A DNA stretch of 64,000 nucleotides from Propionivibrio sp. GTDB taxonomy: Bacteria; Pseudomonadota; Gammaproteobacteria; Burkholderiales; Rhodocyclaceae. Numbering within the stretch: the first letter of the stretch is position 1; each line of letters starts with the position of its first letter. A model generated the notes under the pieces. It was given only the letters and a program-made list of their open reading frames with translations, was not told where the DNA came from and made no database searches. Both the position numbers and the translations under genes were made by a program. Positions 25,437 through 33,998 of this stretch are shown here, in pieces. The stretch is taken from the NCBI RefSeq assembly GCF_029255185.1, contig NZ_JAPUVO010000100.1:1-64000 (forward strand), read 5' to 3'.

Positions 25437-26684
25437 ATGCTGCCACATCTCGCCTCCCGCATCTTCGGGACGCCGTTGCTCGTCCATCGCGCCAAGCTCG
25501 ACGTGATTCTGTCCGCCATCGGGCCACGATTGGGAATCGACAACCCGATCCCTGCTGATACCAGGGAACTGCTGGCGGCAGTACCCGCACCCCGTTCGAA
25601 TATACCCGGTGCGATCGGCATCGCTGTGATTCCGATTCACGGCACGCTGGTGAAACGCACCCTGGGGCTGGAGGCGGCCTCAGGGCTCACCAGTTACCAG
25701 GACATCAGCGTGATGCTCGATGCGGCGCTGGCCGACCCGAGTGTCACCGGCATCCTTTTGGATGTCGATTCGCCGGGTGGCGAGGCGTCGGGCAGTTTCG
25801 AGCTCGCCCGCCGCGTGCGTGAAGCCGCTGCTGTGAAACCCATCTGGGCCGTGGCCAATGACGCCGCCTTCTCGGCAGCCTACGCCATCGCATCTTCCAC
25901 CGAACGCATCGTCGTCACCGAAACCGGTGGCGTCGGCTCGATCGGCGTGATTGCGCTGCACATCGACCAGTCGGTGAAGGACGCCAACGATGGCTACCGC
26001 TATACCGCCATCACGGCGGGCCGGCACAAGAATGATTTCTCGCCGCATGAGCCGCTCACCGACACGGCGAAGAGCGAGCTCCAGACTGAAGTCGATCGGC
26101 TCTACGACATCTTTGTCAGCCATGTGGCCGCCATGCGTGGGCTGCCGGAGATGGCAGTGCGTGCGACAGAGGCAGCCCTCTACTTCGGCCCGAACGCCAC
26201 GGCGGCCGGTCTTGCCGATGCCGTCGGCACGCTGGAGGCAACGCTCACTGAATTCTCGATTTACCTCAGCTCCCGAGGCCGCAAGGCGCCCCCGGCTCGG
26301 GCAGTGTCTCGAAACGGGGCGACTCATTCGCTGGAGAACGTTATGTCCGAAAAAGAAGTGCAAGTAGAAATGATCAGCGTGGATGAGGCGGCCGCTCAGT
26401 TGGCAGAGCGGGTCGCCGAAGCCCGCCGCGAAGTCACCCAATCCGCCCAGGCCATCGCCGAGCTATGCCTGATCGCCGGCTGTCCCGACAAGGCTGCCGC
26501 ATTCATTGCAGAAGGCAAGAGCGAGGCGGATGTGCGCCGAGTGCTGTGTGAGGCCAAGGCCATCCGGTCGGAAGCCACGCCCATCCACTCGACCATCACG
26601 CCTGAAGCCGGCACCGATGTGTCCCAGCGTCCCGAGTCTTCGCCCGTGGTCGCTGCCGTCAAGAAACTCACCACCAAGGAGTAA
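25437..26684 (+). CDS. S49-family head maturation protease with scaffold domain
   Basis: A 415-aa protein like lambda gpC. ILLDVDSPGGEASGSFELA is the peptidase strand, NDAAFSAAYAIASS carries the nucleophilic Ser, and the ITAGRHKNDFSPH region the general base. After about residue 285 a low-complexity charged segment follows (VEMISVDEAAAQLAERVAEA), the usual scaffold portion. A separate scaffold start inside (ATG 26343) is possible, as in lambda Nu3. Confidence 0.92.
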   Translation: MLPHLASRIFGTPLLVHRAKLDVILSAIGPRLGIDNPIPADTRELLAAVPAPRSNIPGAIGIAVIPIHGTLVKRTLGLEAASGLTSYQDISVMLDAALADPSVTGILLDVDSPGGEASGSFELARRVREAAAVKPIWAVANDAAFSAAYAIASSTERIVVTETGGVGSIGVIALHIDQSVKDANDGYRYTAITAGRHKNDFSPHEPLTDTAKSELQTEVDRLYDIFVSHVAAMRGLPEMAVRATEAALYFGPNATAAGLADAVGTLEATLTEFSIYLSSRGRKAPPARAVSRNGATHSLENVMSEKEVQVEMISVDEAAAQLAERVAEARREVTQSAQAIAELCLIAGCPDKAAAFIAEGKSEADVRRVLCEAKAIRSEATPIHSTITPEAGTDVSQRPESSPVVAAVKKLTTKE

Positions 26685-26687
26685 GTC

Positions 26688-27065
26688 ATGCCCGCCATCA
26701 CCCAGAGCAAGAATCTCGGCGACCTGCTGAAGTATGAGGCACCGAACCTCTATTCCCGCGAGGCCGCCACCGTGGCTTCCGGCCAGAACCTGCAACTCGG
26801 CACCGTGCTCGGCAGGAAAACCGCCGACGGCAAGCTGTATGCCCTGGCACCGGCCGCAACCGACGGCACCGAAGCGGCCGTGGGCGTACTCGCTGCAGAC
26901 ACCGATGCGACCCTGATCGATCGGGACGACGCCATCGCGGTGGCACGCCACGCCATCGTCGCGCGAGGCACCCTGATCTGGCCAGCCGGTATCACCGTGC
27001 CGCAGAAGGCGGCTGCGGAGGTACAGCTTATCGCCCTCGGCATTCTGGTGCGCGACGCAGCCTGA
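26688..27065 (+). CDS. Head decoration protein D
   Basis: A 125-aa protein. SREAATVASGQNLQLGTVLG and the VGVLAADTDAT block match the HP/D family that caps the three-fold axes of lambda-type heads. It lies between protease and capsid, as expected. Confidence 0.9.
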   Translation: MPAITQSKNLGDLLKYEAPNLYSREAATVASGQNLQLGTVLGRKTADGKLYALAPAATDGTEAAVGVLAADTDATLIDRDDAIAVARHAIVARGTLIWPAGITVPQKAAAEVQLIALGILVRDAA

Positions 27066-27091
27066 TCCGACCCATCCCTTCGTTCCCAAGA

Positions 27092-27113
27092 AGCCCGCCA
27101 TCCGGCGGGTTTC
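27092..27113 (+). terminator. GC-rich hairpin with short T run between D and E
   Basis: CCCGCC and GGCGGG arms around ATCC are followed by TTTC. It may only attenuate transcription, since the capsid gene downstream must also be expressed. Confidence 0.45.
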
Positions 27114-27132
27114 GTCATTCTGGAGATATGAA

Positions 27133-28137
27133 ATGCAGAATCCCTTCGACAACCCCGGCTTCGCCATGGCAAGCCTTACCACGGCCATCAATCTCGTCCC
27201 CAACCGCTACGGTCGTATCGAGCAGTTGGGGCTCATCCCGGCCAAGCCGGTGCGCACCCGGCAGATCATCGTCGAGGAGTACGCAGGCCGCCTCAACCTC
27301 CTGCCCACCAAGCCGCCCGGTTCGCCGGGCACGGTGGGCGAGCGCGGCAACCGCAAGCTGCGCTCCTTCGTCATCCCCCACATCCCGCATGACGACGTGG
27401 TGCTACCCGAGGAGGTACAGGGCATCCGCGCTTTCGGCTCGGAGACCGAGATGGAGGCGATCGCTGGCGTCATGGCCCGGCACCTGGAGACCATGCGCAA
27501 CAAGCACGCCATCACCCTGGAGCACCTGCGCATGGGCGCACTCAAGGGCCAGATCCTGGATGCCGACGGCAGCACCATCTACGACCTCTACACCGAGTTC
27601 GGCCTCACCCCCCAGGCGGTGAACTTCGACCTCGCCAACGCCAACAGCGAAATCAAGGGGCACTGCTACGACGTGCTCGCCGCCATCGAGGACGGTCTCA
27701 TGGGCGAGTTCATGACCGGCGTGCATGTGCTCTGCTCGCCCGATTTCTTCCGGGCGCTCACCACCCACAAGGAAGTCAAGACGGCCTACGCCAACTGGCA
27801 GCAGGGCGCGATCCTGATCAACGACGTGCGCTCCGGTTTCACCTTCGCCGGCATCACCTTCGAGGAGTATCGCGGCCAGGCCAGCGACATCAACGGCACG
27901 GTGCGCAAGTTCATCGCCCCGGGTGAAGCGCATGCCTTCCCCCTGGGTACGATCGACACCTTCGCCACCTACTTCGCGCCAGCGGACTTCAACGAGACGG
28001 TGAATACCCTCGGCCAGCCGCTCTACGCGAAGCAGGAGCCGCGCAAGTTCGAACGTGGCACGGATCTGCACACCCAGTCCAACCCGCTGCCGATGTGTCA
28101 CCGGCCCGGGGTTCTGGTGAAGCTGACGAGTGCCTGA
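27133..28137 (+). CDS. Major capsid protein (lambda E-type)
   Basis: A 334-aa protein. LVPNRYGRIEQLGLIPAKPV then RTRQIIVEEYAGRLNLLPT are the N-arm features of the GpE family, and GFTFAGITFEEYRGQASD and EAHAFPLGT occur in the C-terminal half. ATG 27133 has a GGAGAT site; the out-of-frame ATG at 27128 is a shadow. Confidence 0.95.
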   Translation: MQNPFDNPGFAMASLTTAINLVPNRYGRIEQLGLIPAKPVRTRQIIVEEYAGRLNLLPTKPPGSPGTVGERGNRKLRSFVIPHIPHDDVVLPEEVQGIRAFGSETEMEAIAGVMARHLETMRNKHAITLEHLRMGALKGQILDADGSTIYDLYTEFGLTPQAVNFDLANANSEIKGHCYDVLAAIEDGLMGEFMTGVHVLCSPDFFRALTTHKEVKTAYANWQQGAILINDVRSGFTFAGITFEEYRGQASDINGTVRKFIAPGEAHAFPLGTIDTFATYFAPADFNETVNTLGQPLYAKQEPRKFERGTDLHTQSNPLPMCHRPGVLVKLTSA

Positions 28138-28421
28138 TGGTAGCCGTGGCTGATCTGTACGACGCGGCCGCCCGCGCTGGTCTGCTCACCGCCGTCAAGG
28201 TCGGCACCCTGATCGTCGAGTGCGGTTTCCGCGCACCCGACGAGACGGTGCTCGACGGCCTCGCGCTCTCACGCGATTACGAGATCGAGTACCCGACCGA
28301 GCGTCTGCTGCTCACCGTCGGGGATACGGTCGAGATCGCAGGCCACCCCTACCGCGTGCGCGAAGTCATTGCGCTGCGGGACGGCAACGAGTGTCGGGCA
28401 AAGCTCGCGAGGTTGCCATGA
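28137..28421 (+). CDS. Head-tail joining protein candidate (FII position)
   Basis: A 94-aa protein with VGTLIVECGFRAPDETVLDG and TERLLLTVGDTVEIAGHPYR, i.e. a small beta-barrel-like protein. Length, fold class and position directly after capsid fit the lambda FII head-completion protein, although sequence similarity is not obvious. It overlaps the capsid stop by one base and the next start by four. Confidence 0.65.
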   Translation: MVAVADLYDAAARAGLLTAVKVGTLIVECGFRAPDETVLDGLALSRDYEIEYPTERLLLTVGDTVEIAGHPYRVREVIALRDGNECRAKLARLP

Positions 28422-28846
28422 ACTCGGTGCGTGAACGGATTGTGCGCGAGGTGGTGGCACGGTGTGGGACGGCGTTGGCGCCTATCGTGGTGATGCGTCA
28501 ACCCACCACGGCCATCCCGCGCGAGCAGACGCCGGCCCTCGTCGTGATCGTCGAGTCCGATGCACCGGTGAAGCGCGGCAATGACCGTATGGAACGCGAG
28601 CTCGTCGTGCGGCTCGTAGGTCTCGCCCGCGATCCGACCGACGGCCATTCCGTGGCCGACGACCTGATCTGCCGTGCTCACGTCGCCCTGTTCGCGGACA
28701 GCACCCTCGGCAGTCTGGCACTCGGGGTCGCCGAGATGGATGCCGATTACCAGGCCGAGGACGCCGACATCGACGCCATCGCTATCCCGGCCATTTACCG
28801 CATCACCTACCGCACCCTCGTTTCCGACATCACTCAAGGAGGCTGA
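28418..28846 (+). CDS. Tail terminator candidate (gpU-like)
   Basis: A 142-aa protein starting MNSVRERIVREVVARCG. ALVVIVESDAPVKRGNDRME then ELVVRLVGLARD shows the alpha/beta pattern of tail terminator proteins, and IPAIYRITYRTLV is a final strand often seen in them. It lies between the head-completion and tail-tube genes. Assignment is by pattern and position. Confidence 0.62.
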   Translation: MNSVRERIVREVVARCGTALAPIVVMRQPTTAIPREQTPALVVIVESDAPVKRGNDRMERELVVRLVGLARDPTDGHSVADDLICRAHVALFADSTLGSLALGVAEMDADYQAEDADIDAIAIPAIYRITYRTLVSDITQGG

Positions 28847-28847
28847 C

Positions 28848-29045
28848 ATGCCCAAGCTGAAACTTTTCATCACCCATACCCACGCCGGGGTGGCCTACCC
28901 CGCCGGCCACGTCCTCGACGTGGACGAGCATACCGCCCGCTGGTTGATCGACCACCGAGTCGGCGAACCCGCCACCCAGCGCCCCGATCCTGCACCGGAT
29001 GCACTCGATGCCTCAGTGAAGATCGCCAAGCCCCCCAAGGAGTAA
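28848..29045 (+). CDS. Small phage protein (DUF7210-like, 65 aa)
   Basis: MPKLKLFITHTHAGVAYPAG then EHTARWLIDHRVGEP fits a short family found just upstream of tail-tube genes. An AAGGAGG site is at good distance. The C-terminus is a Pro/Asp-rich tail. Its role is unknown. Confidence 0.68.
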   Translation: MPKLKLFITHTHAGVAYPAGHVLDVDEHTARWLIDHRVGEPATQRPDPAPDALDASVKIAKPPKE

Positions 29046-29051
29046 CCCATC

Positions 29052-29807
29052 ATGTCCTACTACGCATCGTTCCAAGGCCGGGTCTATCTCGGCGAACGCA
29101 ACGCCAATGGCGACCCGATCAATGTCCGCTCGCCCGGCAACGTCGCCGACCTGTCGCTCGCGCTCAAGACAGATGTCATCGAGCACTACGAGAGCCAGAC
29201 CGGACAACGCGCTGTCGACCTGCGCCTGGTCAAGCAGAAATCCGCCACCGTCGCACTCACGATCGAGGAGTTCACCAAGGAGAATCTTTCGCTGGCCCTT
29301 TATGGCAACCATGTCACGGATGCCGGCGGCAGCGTCACCGGCGAACCCGTCGGCGGCGCCACTCCAATCGTCGGCGACCGATACTTCCTGGCTCATCCCA
29401 AGGTATCTGCCCTGAGCTTGGTCGATTCGGCCGGCACGCCGGCAACGCTCACCGCAGGCACGCACTACACGGCCGACGAGGATTTCGGTGCCGTCCAGTT
29501 TCTGGACATCACTGGCCTCACCGCCCCGTTCAAGGCGAGCTACACCTTCGGCGCAGTGACGGAGATCGGCATCTTCACGCAGCCTCTCCCCGAACGCTTC
29601 CTGCGTCTCGAAGGGGTGAACACCGCCGCCAGTAACGCCAAGGTGCTGATCGAGCTCTACCGCGTGGCGTTCGACCCGTTGAAGAAGTTCGACATCATCT
29701 CGAACGACCTCAACAAGTTCGAAATGGAGGGCTCGCTGCTGGCCGACTCCACCAAACCCTACGACGCAGTGCTCGGCCAGTTCGGTCGCATCGTCCAGCT
29801 CGGGTGA
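29052..29807 (+). CDS. Major tail tube protein
   Basis: A 251-aa protein. SYYASFQGRVYLGERNANGD and the alternating beta strands to KFDIISNDLNKFEMEGSLLA show the tube-protein fold seen in siphophages. The DFGAVQFLDITGLTAPFKASY segment looks like a tube loop insertion. It is placed before the chaperone and tape measure, as usual. Confidence 0.85.
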   Translation: MSYYASFQGRVYLGERNANGDPINVRSPGNVADLSLALKTDVIEHYESQTGQRAVDLRLVKQKSATVALTIEEFTKENLSLALYGNHVTDAGGSVTGEPVGGATPIVGDRYFLAHPKVSALSLVDSAGTPATLTAGTHYTADEDFGAVQFLDITGLTAPFKASYTFGAVTEIGIFTQPLPERFLRLEGVNTAASNAKVLIELYRVAFDPLKKFDIISNDLNKFEMEGSLLADSTKPYDAVLGQFGRIVQLG

Positions 29808-29812
29808 TCGCC

Positions 29813-30235
29813 ATGACTGACGATACCTTTGCCGCGCTGCCGCCTATTCCTGAAACCGTGACCATTGGGGGCGAGACGCTCGACATCACGCCCCTCAAGG
29901 TGGGCGAACTGCCGATCTTCGCCCGCACCATCCGTCCTTTCGCCGGGAAGCTCACCGCCGATCCCGACTGGCTGCGCCTGCTGTCAGAGGATGGCGAGGC
30001 GGTGATCCTCGCATTGGCCATCGCCTGCCGCCGCCCGCCGGAATGGGTGTCTAGCCTTGCTCTGGACGACGCGATTCGGCTTGCCGAGGCGGTGTTCGGG
30101 GCAAACGCGGATTTTTTTATCCGCCGCGTGGTACCGGAAATCACGCGGGTGAGCCAAACACTCGGCACGCTGATCCCTGGAGCGACGCCATCGCCCGGCT
30201 CCTCCGGGCCGGACACCGCTATCCCGATGTCCTGA
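29813..30235 (+). CDS. Tail assembly chaperone, short form (G-like)
   Basis: A 140-aa protein. VTIGGETLDITPLKVGELPIF and IRLAEAVFGANADFFIRRVV fit the DUF6631/gpG-like chaperone group. It would coat the tape measure protein during tube assembly. Ribosomes that slip back one base at a run of seven T (30112-30118) leave this frame and make a longer protein. The GTG at 29804 is an alternative start. Confidence 0.82.
   Translation: MTDDTFAALPPIPETVTIGGETLDITPLKVGELPIFARTIRPFAGKLTADPDWLRLLSEDGEAVILALAIACRRPPEWVSSLALDDAIRLAEAVFGANADFFIRRVVPEITRVSQTLGTLIPGATPSPGSSGPDTAIPMS
30112..30118 (+). promoter_or_regulatory. Programmed -1 frameshift site (T TTT TTT)
   Basis: Seven T in register as T-TTT-TTT in the zero frame, the canonical X-XXY-YYZ arrangement. 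The -1 frame is open from here to TGA 30382-30384. Confidence 0.8.
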
Positions 30236-30384
30236 CCTACACGCTCGCGCAGCTGCGGGCGTTCCTGGTTGCCGCCGAACGCGCCGAGCGGGAAGACCTC
30301 GCGGGGCAGTTCGCCTTGCTGGTGACGGCCGTGCGCGGTGGCAGCAACGAAATCAAATCCCTCGTGCGAGAACTGAAGCCATGA
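30118..30384 (+). CDS. Frameshift extension of the tail chaperone (GT-like)
   Basis: No start codon of its own. After the slip, 88 codons follow in the -1 frame with no stop, including WSDAIARLLRAGHRYPDVL then TYTLAQLRAFLVAAERAER, a coherent helical domain like lambda gpT. The joined product is about 190 aa against 140 aa for the unshifted form, as for lambda G and GT. The end overlaps the next gene by four bases (ATGA). Confidence 0.78.
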   Translation, partial: YPPRGTGNHAGEPNTRHADPWSDAIARLLRAGHRYPDVLTYTLAQLRAFLVAAERAEREDLAGQFALLVTAVRGGSNEIKSLVRELKP

Positions 30385-31034
30385 AACTGTCGCTCATCAC
30401 CTCGGGGCTGCTCGATCCGAAGCGGCTCGACAGTTGGGTGCCGGAGAAGCGGCGGGCGATTCGCAAGGCCGTGGAAGCCGGCATGAAAACCGCCGGCAAG
30501 GAGATCGCTCAGGCGGCCCAGGCTCGGATGCAGTCAGTCTTCAAGGTGAGGAAGGCAGGATTCTTGAAGTCGATGCGGCACAAGCTCTACGCCGGCAGCC
30601 CCGAGAAATTCCCGGCGCTCCTCATCGGCTCGCGCATCTCCTGGCTGGGCATCCACGTTCGGGGCGGCACCATCGGCGGTCGCCTGCTGATTCCGCTCCT
30701 GCCCGAGCACCAGCGCATCGGGCGCAAGGCGTTCCGCCGCGTGATCGACGGCCTGATGCGTGCCGGCAATGCCTTCTTCATCGAGAAGAACGGCAAGGTA
30801 ATCCTGATGGCCGAGAACATCAAGGACAACACCAGCGAACTGCGTCGCTTCAAGCGTGCGGAACGGGGTCGCTCCGGTGCGAAATCGATCAAGCGTGGTC
30901 AGGAAATCCCCATCGCCGTGCTGGTACCGAGCGTGACCCTGCGAGGCCGCTTCGATCTGCCGGGCCTCGTGCGCTCGCAACTGCCCAAGCTCTCCACCGC
31001 CATCCTGCAACAACTGAACGCAAAAGGTCTGTAA
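30381..31034 (+). CDS. Minor tail protein, DUF6441-like
   Basis: A 217-aa basic protein. LVKS-type helix (RAIRKAVEAGMKTAGKEIAQ), KVRKAGFLKSMRHKLYAG and the LLIGSRISWLGIHVRGGTIG block match DUF6441, often placed beside the tape-measure gene. It may be the counterpart of lambda gpZ. Confidence 0.75.
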   Translation: MKLSLITSGLLDPKRLDSWVPEKRRAIRKAVEAGMKTAGKEIAQAAQARMQSVFKVRKAGFLKSMRHKLYAGSPEKFPALLIGSRISWLGIHVRGGTIGGRLLIPLLPEHQRIGRKAFRRVIDGLMRAGNAFFIEKNGKVILMAENIKDNTSELRRFKRAERGRSGAKSIKRGQEIPIAVLVPSVTLRGRFDLPGLVRSQLPKLSTAILQQLNAKGL

Positions 31035-31037
31035 CCC

Positions 31038-33998
31038 GTGGCCTCTGACCGCGCCCAAATCCTCATCACCGCCATCGACCAGACCAAGGCAGCGCTCGCC
31101 TCGGTCAAGGGCAACCTGGAAGGTTTGTCGGTCGCCGCGAGCAAGGTCAACGGCGTGCTGGCAGGCTTGGGTGCGGCCTTGTCGCTGGGGGCGCTGGTTG
31201 CCGCTGGCAAGGCGGCGCTCGACACCGCCGACAACCTCTCCAAACTCTCGCAGAAAACCGGCATCTCGGTCGAATCGCTGTCGCTGCTGAAACCCATCGC
31301 CGAGCAGTCCGGCATCTCGTTGGAGGGACTGGCCAAGGGAATGCAGAAGCTGGCGACCGCGATGGTCGAGGCGGCGGGCGGATCGAAGGAACAGGTCGAG
31401 GCATTCAGCCGGCTTGGCGTCTCAGTCAAGGATGCCGCCGGCCAGCTGCGCCCGACCGAGGAGGTGCTACTCGACCTCGCCGACGCCTTCGCCGCGATGC
31501 CCGATGGGGCCGAGAAATCGGCGCTGGCGGTCAAGCTCTTCGGCAAGAGCGGCGTCGTGCTGATCCCGTTCCTCAACCAGGGGCGGGCTGGCATCGAGCA
31601 GTTGAAGCAGAAGTTCAAGGAACTTGGCCTCGAGATCAGCGGCGACACCGCGAAGGCCGCCGAGAAATTCAACGACACGCTCGACACGGTGAAGCAGGCC
31701 CTATCCGGCATCGCCATGAAGGTTGCAGAAGCAGCGCTGCCGGCCTTGCAGAAACTGGCAGACGCTCTGGTGGCGCTGGCCTCCCACGGCGAGGAGATCA
31801 TGGCCGTGCTGCGGGTACTCGGCGAGATCATCGTCGCTGTGCTGGCCGTCAAGGGCGTCGCGGCGGTGGCTGCGCTGGGTAGTGCATTGGCGGTACTGAA
31901 GGCGGCCTTCATGCGTTTCCTGCCGGTGCTCACCGCCGTCGCCGTCTGGGAGATGGGACGCGGCATCGTCAATATGGTGCAGGACATCCGCGAGACCAAC
32001 CGCGCCATCGACGAGATGAACCGGCAGCGCCAGCAGCTGGAACAGCTGACCGCCGCGATGGAGGAACTGGCCAACACCGGCACGCTCTCCGTCAAAACCC
32101 AGATGATGCTGGCCGCGCAGGCCGCCGAGCGGCTCAAGGCCGCATTGCCCGGCACGGCGGATGCGCTGCGCGCCATCCAGGGCGCGGCCACCCAAGCCGG
32201 CGAGGCCATCCGGCAGTCACTCGATGCCGAAACCAAGAAGGCCGCCGAGACGGTCAAGCAACTCTCGGCCAGCTACAAGCAAGTGGCCGCCGACATCAAG
32301 GCGATCTGGGATGCTCGTGTCGCTGAGATCGAGTCGAACTACAAGCGGCAGGAAGTAGCGGCGCAGAATGCCGCGCGCTCTGAGGCGGCTGCCATCCGCG
32401 AGTCGGCCCAGGCATTGCTCGCCGCCGAACGGGAAAAGCTCGCCGCCGTCGAGGCCGGTGCGCGGCAGATGGAGTCGGCCTGGAAGGCGACCTATGGTCA
32501 GGCGGTGGCGCTGGCCCGGGCTGCCGGCCAGGACGTGCAGGCCATCGAGCGGCAAGCGGTCGAGGCGCGCATCGCCATCTACTCCCAACTGGAGTCGGCC
32601 TACCGCGCCACCGTCGACCGGCTGATCGCCGAGGAGCAGCGCCATCTGCAAGCGGCCAAGGCGGCTGACGAAGCCCGGCTCAACCTGCGCCTCTCGGTCG
32701 AGGATCGCATTCGCGAGCTGTCCCGCAAAGGGATGGACGAGTACGCCGCCTATCAGGATCGGCTGCGCCAAATCGACGAGAAGCAGGCGCAAGCACGCGC
32801 AGCACTCGCTGCTGGAAACTATGAGCAGGCTCGCAAACTTGCCGAGGAAGCGATTGCACTGGCCGAGCGCACGGCCTCGGCGGTGACCCGCCAGGTCGAG
32901 CAGAACGGCAAGACGGTGACCCAGACCGTGGTGTCGGAGGGTCAGGCGGCAGCCACTGCCATCGGCGAGATCAAGGAAGCCGCCGGCATTGCCGATGCGG
33001 CCCTGAAGGGCTTGGGCGACGCGCACAAGCAGGCTGCCAGCGCAGCTGGCCAGGGTGCCGACGAAGCCAAGCGGGCACTCGCATCGGTTTCCGACGAACT
33101 GGACAAGCTGCGGAGCCAACTGCTCGCGCAGGACAAACTCAAGCTCGATGTCGACATCGAGGCCGCCAAGTCCGGCATCGAAAAACTCAAGGCGCTGACC
33201 GAGGCGCAGCAGCTGGTAGTCAAGATTCAGGCCGACACCAAGGAGGCGCAAGCATCCCTGGAGAAACTCAAGTCCGACACGGACAACCTGCAACTGCTCG
33301 CCAAGGTCGAAGCCGATACCACGCAGGTCATGGCCGACATCGACCGGCTCAAGGGGACACTGGCCAGCGCCAACGTGGAAATCCCGGCGCTGGTCTCCTT
33401 CGATCAGCCCCGGCAGCAGCTGGCGTCGTTTGCACAGGATGCCAAGACGGTCTTGTCGGTCCCGACCTCGGCCACCCACACCGTCCAGCCCGACCTGAAT
33501 CAGTACCGGGCTGCCGTGTCGGAACTGCTGCGGCCGACCTCGAGCACCCACACGATCTACGTCACCAAGGTCTACACCAATGCCCAGGGTGGGCTGATCC
33601 AGAAGCTGGCCGAAGGTGGGCAGGCCGTGGCCGAGGGATTTCGGCGGATGTCGGGACGCATCTTCGGACCGGGTACCGAAACCTCGGATTCGGTGCCGGC
33701 GCTGCTCTCCCACGGCGAGTTCGTGATCCGTGCGGCCAGCGTGCGCAAGTTCGGCGAGGCCTTCTTCGCTTCGCTCAACGCAGGGTTCCTGCCGACCTTG
33801 CCGCGCCTGGCCGTGGGCGGCGTGGTTGGCAACGCGGTGAGCCAGGTGGCGATGATGGCCGGTGACAACAGCTCGCCGGCCCGCGACGTGGTCGACCTGC
33901 GCTTCCACGTAGGTGGCAAGCCGCACACGCTGCAGTCATCACGCGAGACGGCGATGCAACTGGCGCAGGCGTTGCGCGAACTGTCGCGGGGGGCGTGA
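31038..33998 (+). CDS. Tail tape measure protein
   Basis: A 986-aa protein starting at GTG (MASDRAQILITAIDQTKAAL). It has the TP901-like start with LSLLKPIAEQSGISLEG, hydrophobic helices at about residues 35-60 and 255-300, and then long Ala/Glu/Lys-rich coiled coils to about residue 800. The last part is Gly-rich (GGLIQKLAEGGQAVAEGF) and globular. The length implies a tail near 150 nm by the usual 0.15 nm per residue rule. The start is GTG because no ATG lies close by. Confidence 0.92.
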   Translation: MASDRAQILITAIDQTKAALASVKGNLEGLSVAASKVNGVLAGLGAALSLGALVAAGKAALDTADNLSKLSQKTGISVESLSLLKPIAEQSGISLEGLAKGMQKLATAMVEAAGGSKEQVEAFSRLGVSVKDAAGQLRPTEEVLLDLADAFAAMPDGAEKSALAVKLFGKSGVVLIPFLNQGRAGIEQLKQKFKELGLEISGDTAKAAEKFNDTLDTVKQALSGIAMKVAEAALPALQKLADALVALASHGEEIMAVLRVLGEIIVAVLAVKGVAAVAALGSALAVLKAAFMRFLPVLTAVAVWEMGRGIVNMVQDIRETNRAIDEMNRQRQQLEQLTAAMEELANTGTLSVKTQMMLAAQAAERLKAALPGTADALRAIQGAATQAGEAIRQSLDAETKKAAETVKQLSASYKQVAADIKAIWDARVAEIESNYKRQEVAAQNAARSEAAAIRESAQALLAAEREKLAAVEAGARQMESAWKATYGQAVALARAAGQDVQAIERQAVEARIAIYSQLESAYRATVDRLIAEEQRHLQAAKAADEARLNLRLSVEDRIRELSRKGMDEYAAYQDRLRQIDEKQAQARAALAAGNYEQARKLAEEAIALAERTASAVTRQVEQNGKTVTQTVVSEGQAAATAIGEIKEAAGIADAALKGLGDAHKQAASAAGQGADEAKRALASVSDELDKLRSQLLAQDKLKLDVDIEAAKSGIEKLKALTEAQQLVVKIQADTKEAQASLEKLKSDTDNLQLLAKVEADTTQVMADIDRLKGTLASANVEIPALVSFDQPRQQLASFAQDAKTVLSVPTSATHTVQPDLNQYRAAVSELLRPTSSTHTIYVTKVYTNAQGGLIQKLAEGGQAVAEGFRRMSGRIFGPGTETSDSVPALLSHGEFVIRAASVRKFGEAFFASLNAGFLPTLPRLAVGGVVGNAVSQVAMMAGDNSSPARDVVDLRFHVGGKPHTLQSSRETAMQLAQALRELSRGA

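Noticed and set aside
32217-33926. A 569-codon ORF on the minus strand under the tape measure gene
   Set aside because: It mirrors the coiled-coil repeats of the tape measure on the other strand and lacks a domain.
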